Source: DATCIH01 sp036507955
Lineage (GTDB): Bacteria; Bacillota; Clostridia; Clostridiales; Clostridiaceae
DNA: 25,433 nt
Assembly (NCBI GenBank): GCA_036507955.1
Contig: DATCIH010000077.1
Coordinates: 1 to 25,433, forward strand
Direction of reading: 5' to 3'
Made by a program: the position numbers and the translations under genes. Below are positions 6,978-15,375 of the stretch, piece by piece. Within the stretch, counting starts at the first letter, position 1. Each line of letters opens with the position of its first letter. A model generated the notes under the pieces. The model did no database searches and was not told the DNA's origin. It saw only the letters and a program-made list of their open reading frames with translations.

Positions 6978-8465
6978 TTACTCACCAACCTTTATGCTTA
7001 AGCATGGAACCATGCTTGGCATGGTATTATGCCAATTTTCTGATTGCTCGTAGCTATAGGCTATATTAAATAATATATCCTCTTTAAAATAGTTCCCTAT
7101 TATTTGAAGGCCTACTGGAAGATTATCTACGAATCCACAAGGAACAGAAATTGCAGGTATTCCGGCAATATTTACAGGTACAGTATATATATCAGAAAGA
7201 TACATGGCGAGTACATCATCCTTCTTTTCTCCAAATTTAAAAGCAGTAGAAGGAGAAGTTGGAGATATTAATGCATCAAAATCTTTAAATACCCTTTGGA
7301 AGTCATCCTTAATAAGCTTTCTAACCTTAAGGGCTTTTTTATAATATGCATCATAATAGCCAGCAGATAAGGCATAGGTCCCAAGCATTATCCTTCTTTT
7401 TACCTCATTACCAAAGCCTTGACTTCTGGATTTATAATATAAATCAATGCCATCCTTATAATCTGTTGCTCTATAGCCATACCTTATACCGTCAAACCTA
7501 GCTAAGTTTGATGAAGCCTCAGCACTGGATATAATATAGTAAGCTGCTAAGGAATAATCCGCTAGTGGAAGAGAGCATTCCTTAATAATTGCTCCATTAG
7601 CTTTAAGTACTTTTATAGCTTCTTCTACTTTTTTTCTGATATCTTCATTTAATCCTTCTCCAAAAAATTCCTTTGGAATACCTATTCGTTTCCCACTAAG
7701 GTCCTTTGTAAGGCTCTTTTTATAATCCTGCACAGGTATATCAACAGTCGTGAAATCTCTTTTATCAAGGCCAGCTATAGCCGATGTGATAAGGGCACAA
7801 TCTTCTACATCCTTACCTAGAGTTCCTACCTGGTCCAAAGTTGATCCAAAGGCAACCACTCCATAACGGGATACTCTTCCATAGGTGGGTTTTAAACCGA
7901 CCACGCCACACAGTGCTGCGGGCTGCCTCACTGAACCGCCTGTCTCTGTTCCTAGGGATAAAGGTACCTCGCAGCTTGCAACTGCTGCTGCAGGGCCACC
8001 AGAGGACCCCCCAGGTACTCTAGTTAAATCCCAAGGGTTTCTGCAAGGTTTAAAAGCACTATTTTCATTAGAGGAGCCCATTGCAAACTCATCCATGTTA
8101 AGCTTTCCCATAATGATCCCACCGCTAGACTTGATTTTTTCGGTAACATTTGCATCATAAGTGGATATATAGCCTTCTAATATTTTAGAAGCGCAGGTAT
8201 TTTGCATACCCTCTACACTTATATTGTCCTTTAAGCCTATAGGAAGTCCAGATAGTATTCCTATGTTTTCTCCTTTTTCTAAGCTTAAATCAAGCTTCTT
8301 TGCTTTTTCTATAGCTTTCTCAAAGTCATTATATAAAATTGCTCCTATATCAGTTTCCACCTTATCTATCCTAGCTTGAAAGGAAGTTATAACCTCTTGT
8401 ACTTTTATTTCCCTTTTAGAAATCATATCCTTTAATTCATGTGCCTTATGCTTATGTAATTCCAA
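6978..8465 (-). CDS. gatA: aspartyl/glutamyl-tRNA(Asn/Gln) amidotransferase subunit A
   Basis: The glutaminase subunit of GatCAB and an amidase-signature enzyme: it releases ammonia from glutamine and channels it to GatB. The catalytic triad can be read directly: Lys79 in GLPIGLKDN, cis-Ser154 in GGSSGG and nucleophile Ser178 in TGGSVRQ, the same positions as in the well-studied staphylococcal enzyme. At 495 aa it is a standard size. Translation starts at TTG (8465) behind a G-rich AGGGGG site; the first in-frame ATG, 14 codons later, would remove part of the first helix. It follows gatC by 11 nt and abuts gatB. Confidence 0.97.
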   Translation of the reverse strand: MELHKHKAHELKDMISKREIKVQEVITSFQARIDKVETDIGAILYNDFEKAIEKAKKLDLSLEKGENIGILSGLPIGLKDNISVEGMQNTCASKILEGYISTYDANVTEKIKSSGGIIMGKLNMDEFAMGSSNENSAFKPCRNPWDLTRVPGGSSGGPAAAVASCEVPLSLGTETGGSVRQPAALCGVVGLKPTYGRVSRYGVVAFGSTLDQVGTLGKDVEDCALITSAIAGLDKRDFTTVDIPVQDYKKSLTKDLSGKRIGIPKEFFGEGLNEDIRKKVEEAIKVLKANGAIIKECSLPLADYSLAAYYIISSAEASSNLARFDGIRYGYRATDYKDGIDLYYKSRSQGFGNEVKRRIMLGTYALSAGYYDAYYKKALKVRKLIKDDFQRVFKDFDALISPTSPSTAFKFGEKKDDVLAMYLSDIYTVPVNIAGIPAISVPCGFVDNLPVGLQIIGNYFKEDILFNIAYSYEQSENWHNTMPSMVPCLSIKVGE

Positions 8466-8476
8466 TTTGCTACCCC

Positions 8477-8767
8477 CTACCCTTCAATAACTTTTGGTAC
8501 TAGAATATATTCCTCAAGGGTCTCAGGAGCATTATTAAGCACCTCTGATAGAGGCATTGATTCCGTTACCTCATCGCTCCGAAATTTGTTTTCAATATAA
8601 TAGGGATTAACTACTATATCAACATCCTCAGTATCTAGTTCCTTAAGCTTTTCTATATATTGCAGGATACTATTCATATCTGCTATCATGCCTTCTTTTT
8701 CTTCTTCCTTAAGCTCCAGCCTGGCAAGCACTGCTACATATTCTACATCTTGTTTTGTAACTGACAT
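8477..8767 (-). CDS. gatC: aspartyl/glutamyl-tRNA(Asn/Gln) amidotransferase subunit C
   Basis: A small belt-like subunit that wraps the GatA-GatB interface and stabilises the complex. Family pattern: VEYVAVLARLEL near the N-terminus (about residues 9-20), a helix with NSILQYIEKLKELDTEDV, a polar loop, then R-DEV in the C-terminal third. The start is the ATG at 8767, behind GAGGAGGAAC six bases away. A longer in-frame reading would add 17 atypical residues overlapping the leader and is rejected. The resulting 96 aa matches the family. Third from the end in the proS operon, 32 nt after proS. Confidence 0.95.
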   Translation of the reverse strand: MSVTKQDVEYVAVLARLELKEEEKEGMIADMNSILQYIEKLKELDTEDVDIVVNPYYIENKFRSDEVTESMPLSEVLNNAPETLEEYILVPKVIEG

Positions 8768-8799
8768 ATTGTTCCTCCTCGTATTCCTAATGAATACTA

Positions 8800-10236
8800 T
8801 TAATAAGCCTTTCCCCAATAAACTAAATGCTTAGCATCTTTGCCACAGCATACACATTTTTCTCCTATTTTATCCTCTTCTAAGGAAATACATCTAGAGG
8901 TAGCTCCCGCTTCCTCCTTTATTTTTTCTTCGCATTCTAGCTCTCCACACCACATAGCTTTTACAAAGCCTGTTTTGTCTTTAAGTATATCTTTAAATTC
9001 CTGAAGATTTAATGCTTCATAAGTCTTTTCCTTTTGAGCTATTCTTGCCTTTTTTAGAAGGTTTTGTTGTATATCTATAAGAAGGCTTTCTACTTTTGTT
9101 TCTATCTCATCTATTGGTACTACAAGCTTTTCAGCGGTATCACGTCTAACTAAAACCACCTGATTTTTCTCTATATCCTTAGGTCCAAGCTCTAGTCTTA
9201 GTGGTACACCCTTCATTTCATATTCGCTAAACTTCCAGCCAGGCATCTTATCACTATCATCCATTTTAACTCTTACCTTGCTTTGAAGTTTGTTTTTAAT
9301 TTCTGTTGCTTTTTCAATTACTCCACCCTTATGAGCTGCTATGGGAACAATAATTAGTTGAATTGGAGCAACATTAGGAGGAAGAACTAAACCTCTATCA
9401 TCTCCATGCACCATTATTAAAGCTCCAATAATTCTTGTAGACATACCCCAAGAGGTTTCATGGCAATATTGAAGCTTACCATTTTTATCTGTATATTGAA
9501 TATTGAAAGCTTTTGCAAAACCATCTCCAAAATTATGGGAGGTTCCACACTGAAGAGCCTTACCATCATGCATAAGACTTTCTATTGTGTAGGTAGCCTT
9601 TGCTCCAGCAAATTTTTCTTTATCTGTTTTCTGCCCTTTAATAACTGGAATGGCTAATTGATTTTCTACTATATCTGCATAAACATTAAGCATCTTTAAG
9701 GTTTCTTCTTGTGCTTCTTCTTCTGTAGCATGAACGGTGTGACCCTCCTGCCATAAAAATTCTAAACTTCTTAAAAAAGGTCTAGTAGTTTTTTCCCATC
9801 TAACCACTGAGCACCACTGGTTATATAGCTTTGGTAGGTCCTTATATGATTGAACAATCTTAGAGAAATGCTCGCAAAATAAGGTTTCTGAGGTTGGTCT
9901 TATACAAAGTTTTTCTGCAAGAACTTCCCCTCCCCCCATGGTTACCCATGCTACCTCTGGTGCAAAGCCCTTTACATGTTCCTTTTCCTTTTGAAGAAGA
10001 CTTTCTGGAATAAGTAAGGGCATATATACATTTTCATGACCTGTGGCCTTAAAAGCATCATCAAGATATCTTTGAATCTTCTCCCATATGGCGTAGCCGT
10101 AAGGTCGTATTATCATGCAGCCTCTAACACTAGAATAATCAGTAAGTTCTGCTTTTTTAACTACATCTGTATACCACTTTGCAAAATCTTCATTCATAGA
10201 GGTTATTGCCTCAACAAGTTTTTTATCTTCTTTCAT
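8800..10236 (-). CDS. proS: proline-tRNA ligase, short archaeal/eukaryotic-like type
   Basis: Charges tRNA-Pro. Class II motifs are visible: motif 1 region GYAIWEKIQRYLD, motif 2 SVVRWE...RPFLRSLEFLWQEGHT, motif 3 GDDRGLVLPP. RPTSET marks the prolyl family. At 478 aa it is the short form: there is no large editing insertion between motifs 2 and 3, and it has an extra C-terminal domain with a Cys cluster (CGELEC...C...CVCCG) ending in a Tyr, features of the archaeal/eukaryotic-like ProS branch that many clostridia use. The start is ATG 10236 with AGGAG upstream; an ATG six codons earlier would place that site inside the gene. It heads the proS-gatCAB operon. Confidence 0.96.
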   Translation of the reverse strand: MKEDKKLVEAITSMNEDFAKWYTDVVKKAELTDYSSVRGCMIIRPYGYAIWEKIQRYLDDAFKATGHENVYMPLLIPESLLQKEKEHVKGFAPEVAWVTMGGGEVLAEKLCIRPTSETLFCEHFSKIVQSYKDLPKLYNQWCSVVRWEKTTRPFLRSLEFLWQEGHTVHATEEEAQEETLKMLNVYADIVENQLAIPVIKGQKTDKEKFAGAKATYTIESLMHDGKALQCGTSHNFGDGFAKAFNIQYTDKNGKLQYCHETSWGMSTRIIGALIMVHGDDRGLVLPPNVAPIQLIIVPIAAHKGGVIEKATEIKNKLQSKVRVKMDDSDKMPGWKFSEYEMKGVPLRLELGPKDIEKNQVVLVRRDTAEKLVVPIDEIETKVESLLIDIQQNLLKKARIAQKEKTYEALNLQEFKDILKDKTGFVKAMWCGELECEEKIKEEAGATSRCISLEEDKIGEKCVCCGKDAKHLVYWGKAY

Positions 10237-10273
10237 AAAAATTCTCCTATCCATTTTAGTAAAATTCTATTAT

Positions 10274-10279
10274 ATTATA
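10274..10279 (-). promoter_or_regulatory. -10 element of the proS-gatCAB promoter
   Basis: A perfect TATAAT lies on the minus strand about 40 nt before the proS ATG. No good -35 hexamer is visible at 17 bp (only a T-rich stretch within the preceding terminator tail). No T-box leader, Stem I or specifier loop is seen between this and proS; the leader is too short for one. Confidence 0.45.
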
Positions 10280-10298
10280 ACCTAAAACCCTATATAAT

Positions 10299-10320
10299 AA
10301 AAGAAGCTGTAAGAAGCTCC
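10299..10320 (-). terminator. probable terminator of pcrA-ligA-membrane protein operon
   Basis: On the minus strand GGAGCT / AGCTTC form a 6-bp stem (one G-U pair) with a 6-nt loop, followed by TTTTATTATATA. It lies about 17 nt after the last gene of the operon and just upstream of the proS -10 box. The stem is short, so efficiency may be modest. Confidence 0.5.
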
Positions 10321-10336
10321 TTTTTTATATAAATGT

Positions 10337-10615
10337 TTATTTAATTAATAGCATGAAACCTATAGAACTAAATCCTATAAAAAGGCATAAAGAAGTGTAT
10401 ATTATCTTTTTCTTACCAGTATTTAAACTAGCTAGCTTTAAGCCAAGAAAAACCATTGTAATAGCTAAGGATACCTCTAAAGCATTATAGCTTTTAAAAT
10501 ACCTATTTATATTAAAATATGGTACAAAATTTCTAATAATCAGTATGGAATAAAAAAAGCACAATATAGTTATACTTACACAAACCCATACTAAAGTATC
10601 TACTGCTCTCTGCAT
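10337..10615 (-). CDS. small integral membrane protein, 92 aa
   Basis: Three hydrophobic stretches are visible: about residues 8-28 (VWVCVSITILCFFYSILI), 46-64 (ALEVSLAITMVFLGLKLA) and 72-91 (IIYTSLCLFIGFSSIGFMLL). Short basic loops separate them (NTGKKK before the third), consistent with a three-span inner membrane protein. No family is recognised. It starts at ATG behind GGAG, 30 nt after the ligA stop, and a weak terminator follows, so it is the last gene of pcrA-ligA. In B. subtilis the gene after ligA is the lipoprotein yerH, to which this shows no resemblance. Function unknown. Confidence 0.8.
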   Translation of the reverse strand: MQRAVDTLVWVCVSITILCFFYSILIIRNFVPYFNINRYFKSYNALEVSLAITMVFLGLKLASLNTGKKKIIYTSLCLFIGFSSIGFMLLIK

Positions 10616-10645
10616 ATTTTTTCTCCAACCCCTTATAGCTACTAT

Positions 10646-12649
10646 TTAAAGCATATCTTCAAATTCTTCCTCATTTAATAGCTTTATATTAAGTTCTAAA
10701 GCCTTGTCATATTTTGATCCAGGTGCTTCTCCATAAATCACGTAATCTGTTTTGCTGCTTACGCTGCCTGCTACCTTAGCGCCTAAGGTTTCAAGCTTCT
10801 CCTTTATTTCTGTCCTGCTATATTTAATTAAGCTTCCAGTTGCCACTACCGTTTTATCTTTGAAAATGCTATCTTTTATTTCTTCTTCTATGTATATGGG
10901 GTCTATGCCTACTAATAAAAGTTCTTCAATGCTACTTTTAATTTTATCACTTTTGAAAAAATCTACAACACAATTTGCAACAATATCCCCAATATCTGGA
11001 ACTATAAGAAGCCCTTCTACTGTAGCCTTTTCAATATTATTTAAACTTTTAAAATGCTTTACTAAATCCTGAGCTGTTTTCTTTCCTACATTAGGTATGC
11101 CAAGCGAATATATAAAAGAAGGCAAACTACATTTTTTGCTTTTTTCTATAGAATCTAGCAAATTTTGAGCCTTTTTCAAAGCAAAGCGATCCAATTTCAG
11201 AAGCACATCTAAGTTAAGCTTATATAGCTCAGTGATTGATTTAATATCTAAATCTTCAAAAAGCTGTTCTGCAGTTTTTTCACTAAAGCCTTCAATATTC
11301 ATGGCTTCTCTTGAGCCGAAATGAACGATAGATTTTACCAGCTGGGGCTTACAGGTTAAAGTATTTTCGCAGAATATATGTACTCCATCTAAAACTAATT
11401 TACTACCACAATAAGGACAAACCTCAGGTGGGATAATTTCTTTAGTATCATCTATTTCCTCTTGAGTAGTTGCAACCCCCATTATTTCAGGGATAACATC
11501 ATTTGATCGTCTTATAAATACCTTTGATCCTATTCTTATTTTTTTTCTTTTAATGTCATCTATATTATTTAAGGTAGCTCTTTTAACCGTTGCTCCTGCA
11601 AGCTCTACCCCCTCAAGGATAGCAGAAGGCGAAACTCTTCCGCTGCGCCCCACATTCCACTCCACATCTAATAAAACTGTGGTAGCTTCCACAGCTTCAA
11701 ATTTAAAGGCTATAGCCCATTTCGGAAACTTTATAGTATTACTAAAAACCTCTCTGGTCCTTATGTCATCTATAGCTATAACAACTCCATCTATGTCGTA
11801 GCCTAGCTTATCCCTTATACCTTCAACATAATTTATTTCCTTTTCTATATCCTGAAGATTATAGCATTCCTTGATATATCCATCTACAGGTAATCCTTTA
11901 ACTTTAAGAAAATCAAGCATCTCAATGTAGTTTTTAAAAGGGATGCCTTCATTATAGGCTATATCATAAAAAAATGCAGAAAGCTTCCTTTTGGCGGTCT
12001 CTTTTATATTAAGATTTCGAAGAGCACCTGCAGCACCATTTCGTAGGTTCTTAAGAGGTACCTTGGAGGTTTTGTTATAGCTATCAAACGCTGCCTGAGT
12101 CATTATTGCTTCACCATGAACCTCAATTAGAAAACTATTATCTATTTTAAGGGGAATAGATAATATTGTTTTGCTTTGAGCTGTTACGTCTTCTCCTATA
12201 TACCCAGTTCCTCTAGTTGCTGCTTTTATTAATAAGCCCTCCTGGTTATAGGTGCAATTTATAGTAAGACCATCAAATTTCTTTGTAATAATAAATTTCA
12301 AAATTGGGAGCTTATCCTTATGACTTGAATTATACTCCTCCAATAGTCTTTGGCTTCTATTAAGCCAATCTTTAAGTTCATTAAGGCTTTGAGCTTTATC
12401 AAGACTCCATAGCCTAGCTCTATGAGTATACTTTTGAAATTCAGGAAGAACCTGATCTCCAATCCTAACTGTTGGTGAGTAGGGTAATATAACCCCTACT
12501 TTCTTCTCTAGGCTTTGAAGCTCATCATACTTTTCATCATAGTCCTTATCTGAAGCAGTAGGATTGTCCAGAACATAATAATCATAGGAATATTTATTTA
12601 ATTCCTTGATTTTTTCTTCCATCAGTTCAAAAAGCTTTTCATTTTCCAA
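10646..12649 (-). CDS. ligA: NAD+-dependent DNA ligase
   Basis: Seals nicks with 5'-phosphate ends in replication and repair. Domain order is complete: N-terminal NMN-binding helices with YDYYVLDNP, adenylation domain with the KFDG motif (nucleophile Lys124), OB fold with WNVGRSGRVSP, a four-Cys zinc site (Cys411, 414, 427, 433), helix-hairpin-helix repeats (LGIPNVGKKTA) and a C-terminal BRCT domain with GAPGSKYDKA near its end. Start: two in-frame TTG codons follow GGAGG at 1 and 7 nt; the second (12649) has proper spacing. Several normally conserved adenylation residues differ: Thr122 where Glu is usual, EVHGE instead of EVRGE (His178), TRGTG instead of TRGDG, and Ala292 where Lys is usual. 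The same style occurs, as I recall, in other Clostridium LigA. It lies 14 nt after pcrA. Confidence 0.95.
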   Translation of the reverse strand: MENEKLFELMEEKIKELNKYSYDYYVLDNPTASDKDYDEKYDELQSLEKKVGVILPYSPTVRIGDQVLPEFQKYTHRARLWSLDKAQSLNELKDWLNRSQRLLEEYNSSHKDKLPILKFIITKKFDGLTINCTYNQEGLLIKAATRGTGYIGEDVTAQSKTILSIPLKIDNSFLIEVHGEAIMTQAAFDSYNKTSKVPLKNLRNGAAGALRNLNIKETAKRKLSAFFYDIAYNEGIPFKNYIEMLDFLKVKGLPVDGYIKECYNLQDIEKEINYVEGIRDKLGYDIDGVVIAIDDIRTREVFSNTIKFPKWAIAFKFEAVEATTVLLDVEWNVGRSGRVSPSAILEGVELAGATVKRATLNNIDDIKRKKIRIGSKVFIRRSNDVIPEIMGVATTQEEIDDTKEIIPPEVCPYCGSKLVLDGVHIFCENTLTCKPQLVKSIVHFGSREAMNIEGFSEKTAEQLFEDLDIKSITELYKLNLDVLLKLDRFALKKAQNLLDSIEKSKKCSLPSFIYSLGIPNVGKKTAQDLVKHFKSLNNIEKATVEGLLIVPDIGDIVANCVVDFFKSDKIKSSIEELLLVGIDPIYIEEEIKDSIFKDKTVVATGSLIKYSRTEIKEKLETLGAKVAGSVSSKTDYVIYGEAPGSKYDKALELNIKLLNEEEFEDML

Positions 12650-12663
12650 AAACAAACCTCCAA

Positions 12664-14859
12664 TTAAATAAATTCTAAGGGTGCAATATCTAGCATCAAA
12701 GTTTTTATTCCCATATTGTCAAAGGCTATTGTTAACTTTACGCAATTTCCGTCACTATCAGCTTTTATAATAGTACCCACTCCAAACTTTATATGCTTTA
12801 CCTTTTGCCCTGGTATAGCTTTTCCATCATCCTTATGCTTTATTACAGTTTCTACCTTGTCCTTCAAATCAGTTTTATAAAGACTTCTCAAACTATGTAC
12901 ACTATCTTCCTTTACCATCTTATGGTATACGGGAGTTTCTTCCCCAATATAGATTTTTAAGTCCTTTGGTATTTCTTCAATAAAATCTGAAATAGCGTAG
13001 GAAGAGGTTCTTCCAAAAACAGTTCTGGTTGTGGCATGACTCATATATAATAATTCTTTGGCTCTAGTTATACCAACATAGCATAACCTTCTAGATTCCT
13101 CCATTTCCTCAATATTATCAAAGGAGGAGGTGCCAGGAAATAAGCCATTTTCCATACCTACCATGAATACCACTGGAAACTCTAAGCCCTTTGCACTATG
13201 AACTGTCATAAGCACTACAGTATCCGCAGTTTCATCATAATTATCAATATCTGAAACAAGTGTTACCTTTTCTAAAAATGCTTCTAAGGATTTATCCTCG
13301 CTACTTTCATCAAACTGGGCCGCTGCCGAAACAAGCTCTTCAAGATTTTCAATTCTGCTTCTATCCTCTACGTCAGGAGACTTTTTAAGTTCCTCTAAAT
13401 ACCCTGTATCTTTAAGTATTTCGGTAATAAGCTCAGGTACACTTAGCTCAGTCTTTGATTTAAGGTTTAGGATCATTTGATAAAATTTATTTAGAGCTGT
13501 AGTATTTCTAGACGAAAATTTTTCATCTTGGTTTATAAAATCTATTGCTTCAAATAAAGGTATATCAAGATTACTTGCAAATTCTTGAAGTTTTGCAACT
13601 GTGGTATCTCCTATGCTTCTTTTAGGTACATTTATAATTCTTCTAAGACTCACATCATCTGAGCTATTATATAAAAACTTTACATAGGATAAAATGTCCT
13701 TTATTTCTTTTCTGTCATAAAATTTCAAGCCACCAAGAATTCTATAAGGTATGCCTATTCTATTGAAGCTATCCTCAAATATACGGGATTGAGCATTGGT
13801 TCTATAAAGTATGGCAAAATCCTTTAAGTTCTTCCCGTCTTGATCAATAAGTTTTTTTATCTGTCCTGCTATAAAGCTGCCTTCATTTATATCCGAATAA
13901 GCTTTATATATTTTTATTTTATCTCCAGCTTCCTTTTCTGTCCTTAAGGTCTTATCCTTTCTGTTATGGTTTTTTACAATCATTCCATTTGCTGCATTTA
14001 ATATATTACTCTTAGACCTATAATTTTGCTCAAGCTTAATGATTTTTGTACCAGGATAATCTTTTTCAAAATCTAATATATTTCTTATGTTTGCCCCTCG
14101 CCACTCATATATGCATTGATCGTCGTCTCCAACTACGCAAATGTTTTTATGTTCTTTAGCTAAAAGATAAACTAGTTCATATTGAGCTTTATTTGTGTCT
14201 TGATACTCGTCCACCATTACGTATTTAAATTTTCTTTGATAAAAACTTAATACCTCAGGATTTTTAATAAAAAGCTCTACGGTTTTACATATAATATCAT
14301 CAAAATCCACAGCATTATTAAGCTTTAGCTTTTTTTGATATAACAAATAAGCATCAGCAATCTTATTATTTCTGTAATTACCCTGGTTAATATTTTTAAA
14401 TTCATCAGGTGATATAAGATTATCTTTAGCTTCACCTATTTTATTTTTTATTTCCTTATCTGTAATTTCCTTATCATTAATTCCTAATTCCTTTATACAG
14501 TCTTTTATTAAGGTTTTTTGATCATAAGTATCATATATAATAAAGTTTTTAGTATACCCAAGCTTGTCTATCTCTCTACGCAGTATCCTTACGCAAGAGG
14601 CATGGAAAGTAGTAACCCACATATTTATGGCATCTTCCCCTATTAGATTTTTTACTCGATTCTTCATCTCCTGAGATGCCTTATTAGTAAAGGTGATAGC
14701 AAGTATTTGAGATGGATATACTCCTAAATTCTTTATCAGATGAGCTATCCTATTTACAATTGCTGTAGTTTTACCGCTGCCTGCTCCGGCTAATATAAGC
14801 ACAGGTCCCTGTGTTGTGAGGACGGCTTCCTTCTGCTCATTATTAAGATTATCATACAT
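12664..14859 (-). CDS. pcrA: ATP-dependent 3'-5' DNA helicase PcrA (UvrD/Rep family)
   Basis: A superfamily 1A helicase for nucleotide excision repair, plasmid replication and clearing of recombinase or polymerase conflicts. Walker A AGAGSGKT (about residues 24-31), Walker B with DEYQDT (about 217-222), the QNYRS motif, the VPKRSIG block and the C-terminal TVHSAKGLEFPVV motif V are all in order. The tail ends in a KFGVGTI segment typical of the PcrA C-terminal RNA-polymerase-binding Tudor-like fold. ATG 14859 follows AGGGG by 9 nt and is chosen over a TTG eight codons earlier that has no ribosome-binding site. 731 aa is normal. First gene of pcrA-ligA-membrane protein; no pcrB homologue is adjacent. 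Confidence 0.96.
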   Translation of the reverse strand: MYDNLNNEQKEAVLTTQGPVLILAGAGSGKTTAIVNRIAHLIKNLGVYPSQILAITFTNKASQEMKNRVKNLIGEDAINMWVTTFHASCVRILRREIDKLGYTKNFIIYDTYDQKTLIKDCIKELGINDKEITDKEIKNKIGEAKDNLISPDEFKNINQGNYRNNKIADAYLLYQKKLKLNNAVDFDDIICKTVELFIKNPEVLSFYQRKFKYVMVDEYQDTNKAQYELVYLLAKEHKNICVVGDDDQCIYEWRGANIRNILDFEKDYPGTKIIKLEQNYRSKSNILNAANGMIVKNHNRKDKTLRTEKEAGDKIKIYKAYSDINEGSFIAGQIKKLIDQDGKNLKDFAILYRTNAQSRIFEDSFNRIGIPYRILGGLKFYDRKEIKDILSYVKFLYNSSDDVSLRRIINVPKRSIGDTTVAKLQEFASNLDIPLFEAIDFINQDEKFSSRNTTALNKFYQMILNLKSKTELSVPELITEILKDTGYLEELKKSPDVEDRSRIENLEELVSAAAQFDESSEDKSLEAFLEKVTLVSDIDNYDETADTVVLMTVHSAKGLEFPVVFMVGMENGLFPGTSSFDNIEEMEESRRLCYVGITRAKELLYMSHATTRTVFGRTSSYAISDFIEEIPKDLKIYIGEETPVYHKMVKEDSVHSLRSLYKTDLKDKVETVIKHKDDGKAIPGQKVKHIKFGVGTIIKADSDGNCVKLTIAFDNMGIKTLMLDIAPLEFI

Positions 14860-14940
14860 ATTGAAATACCCCTTTTCGTCCAAATCTTATAATTATATTT
14901 ATTTAAGCTTGACCAATTATTGCTTTTTATATTATTAAAG

Positions 14941-14964
14941 AAAAAAGCGTAACCTTGTCACGCT
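14941..14964 (-). terminator. intrinsic terminator after yerC
   Basis: On the minus strand AGCGTGAC and GTTACGCT pair over 8 bp (one G-U) around a 3-nt loop, followed by TTTTTT (14941-14946). It lies about 37 nt after the yerC stop and separates yerC from the pcrA operon. Confidence 0.8.
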
Positions 14965-15000
14965 CTAGCTCTTAAACAATCAATTATATAGCTTGTTTAA

Positions 15001-15300
15001 CTATTTGTTTTCTATTCTATCTAAAACTAATTTATATCCATCACTACCATAAGTTAGACATCTATTTACTCTACTAATGGTTGCAGTACTGGCTCCAGTT
15101 GCCGTTGCTATATCTACATAAGTTCTTTTACTCTTTAACATACTTGCCACCTTTAGTCTTTGCTCAAAAGCTTTTATTTCTGATATTGTTGCAATATCCT
15201 CAAAAAATCTATAACAATCTTCCTTTGTTTTAAGAGTCAGCATGGCCTCTGATAAATAATCCATTTCTTTTGACTGAAGCTTTGAAAAATATTCTGACAT
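15001..15300 (-). CDS. YerC/YecD family TrpR-like DNA-binding protein
   Basis: A 99-aa helical protein of the TrpR superfamily. The helix-turn-helix is visible at about residues 58-80: TYVDIATATGASTATISRVNRCL. The segment before it, ISEIKAFEQRLKVASML, is the typical family dimer helix. The family probably binds DNA as a dimer; its regulon is not established. The ATG start has GAGGTG five bases upstream. It stands immediately upstream of pcrA-ligA, as in B. subtilis (yerC-pcrB-pcrA-ligA), but here a terminator separates them. An 11-bp inverted repeat in its own leader could be an autoregulatory operator. Confidence 0.92.
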   Translation of the reverse strand: MSEYFSKLQSKEMDYLSEAMLTLKTKEDCYRFFEDIATISEIKAFEQRLKVASMLKSKRTYVDIATATGASTATISRVNRCLTYGSDGYKLVLDRIENK

Positions 15301-15319
15301 ACCTGCACCTCTATATAAT

Positions 15320-15354
15320 TATTAATGTTAACAAAAATAATTCTAACATTAATA
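15320..15354 (-). promoter_or_regulatory. inverted repeat overlapping a candidate yerC promoter
   Basis: TATTAATGTTA (15320-15330) and TAACATTAATA (15344-15354) are perfect 11-bp inverted arms separated by 13 bp. On the minus strand one arm runs into an extended -10-like TGTTAGAAT. The repeat lies 20-54 bp upstream of the yerC start codon, where a repressor would act. It could equally be a leader hairpin. Confidence 0.45.
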
Positions 15355-15375
15355 TAAAATTAAATCCATAAAAAA

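Noticed and set aside
7841..8160. Overlapping plus-strand open frames of 60 and 91 aa
   Set aside because: They lie entirely inside gatA in antisense, over its catalytic-motif region. Low-complexity Pro/Ser/Ala composition and no ribosome-binding site mark them as shadows.
8768..8818. N-terminal extension of gatC by 17 codons
   Set aside because: The extension contains the Shine-Dalgarno sequence of the proper ATG and does not resemble GatC proteins.
10036..10332. 98-aa plus-strand open frame across the proS start
   Set aside because: Mostly antisense to proS; its end overlaps the proS promoter and the preceding terminator. No ribosome-binding site.
10255..10336. T-box or other riboswitch upstream of proS
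   Set aside because: The space is too short and no specifier loop, T-box sequence or antiterminator can be found.
10752..11801. Plus-strand open frames within ligA (106 and 82 aa)
   Set aside because: Antisense shadows of a strongly supported gene.
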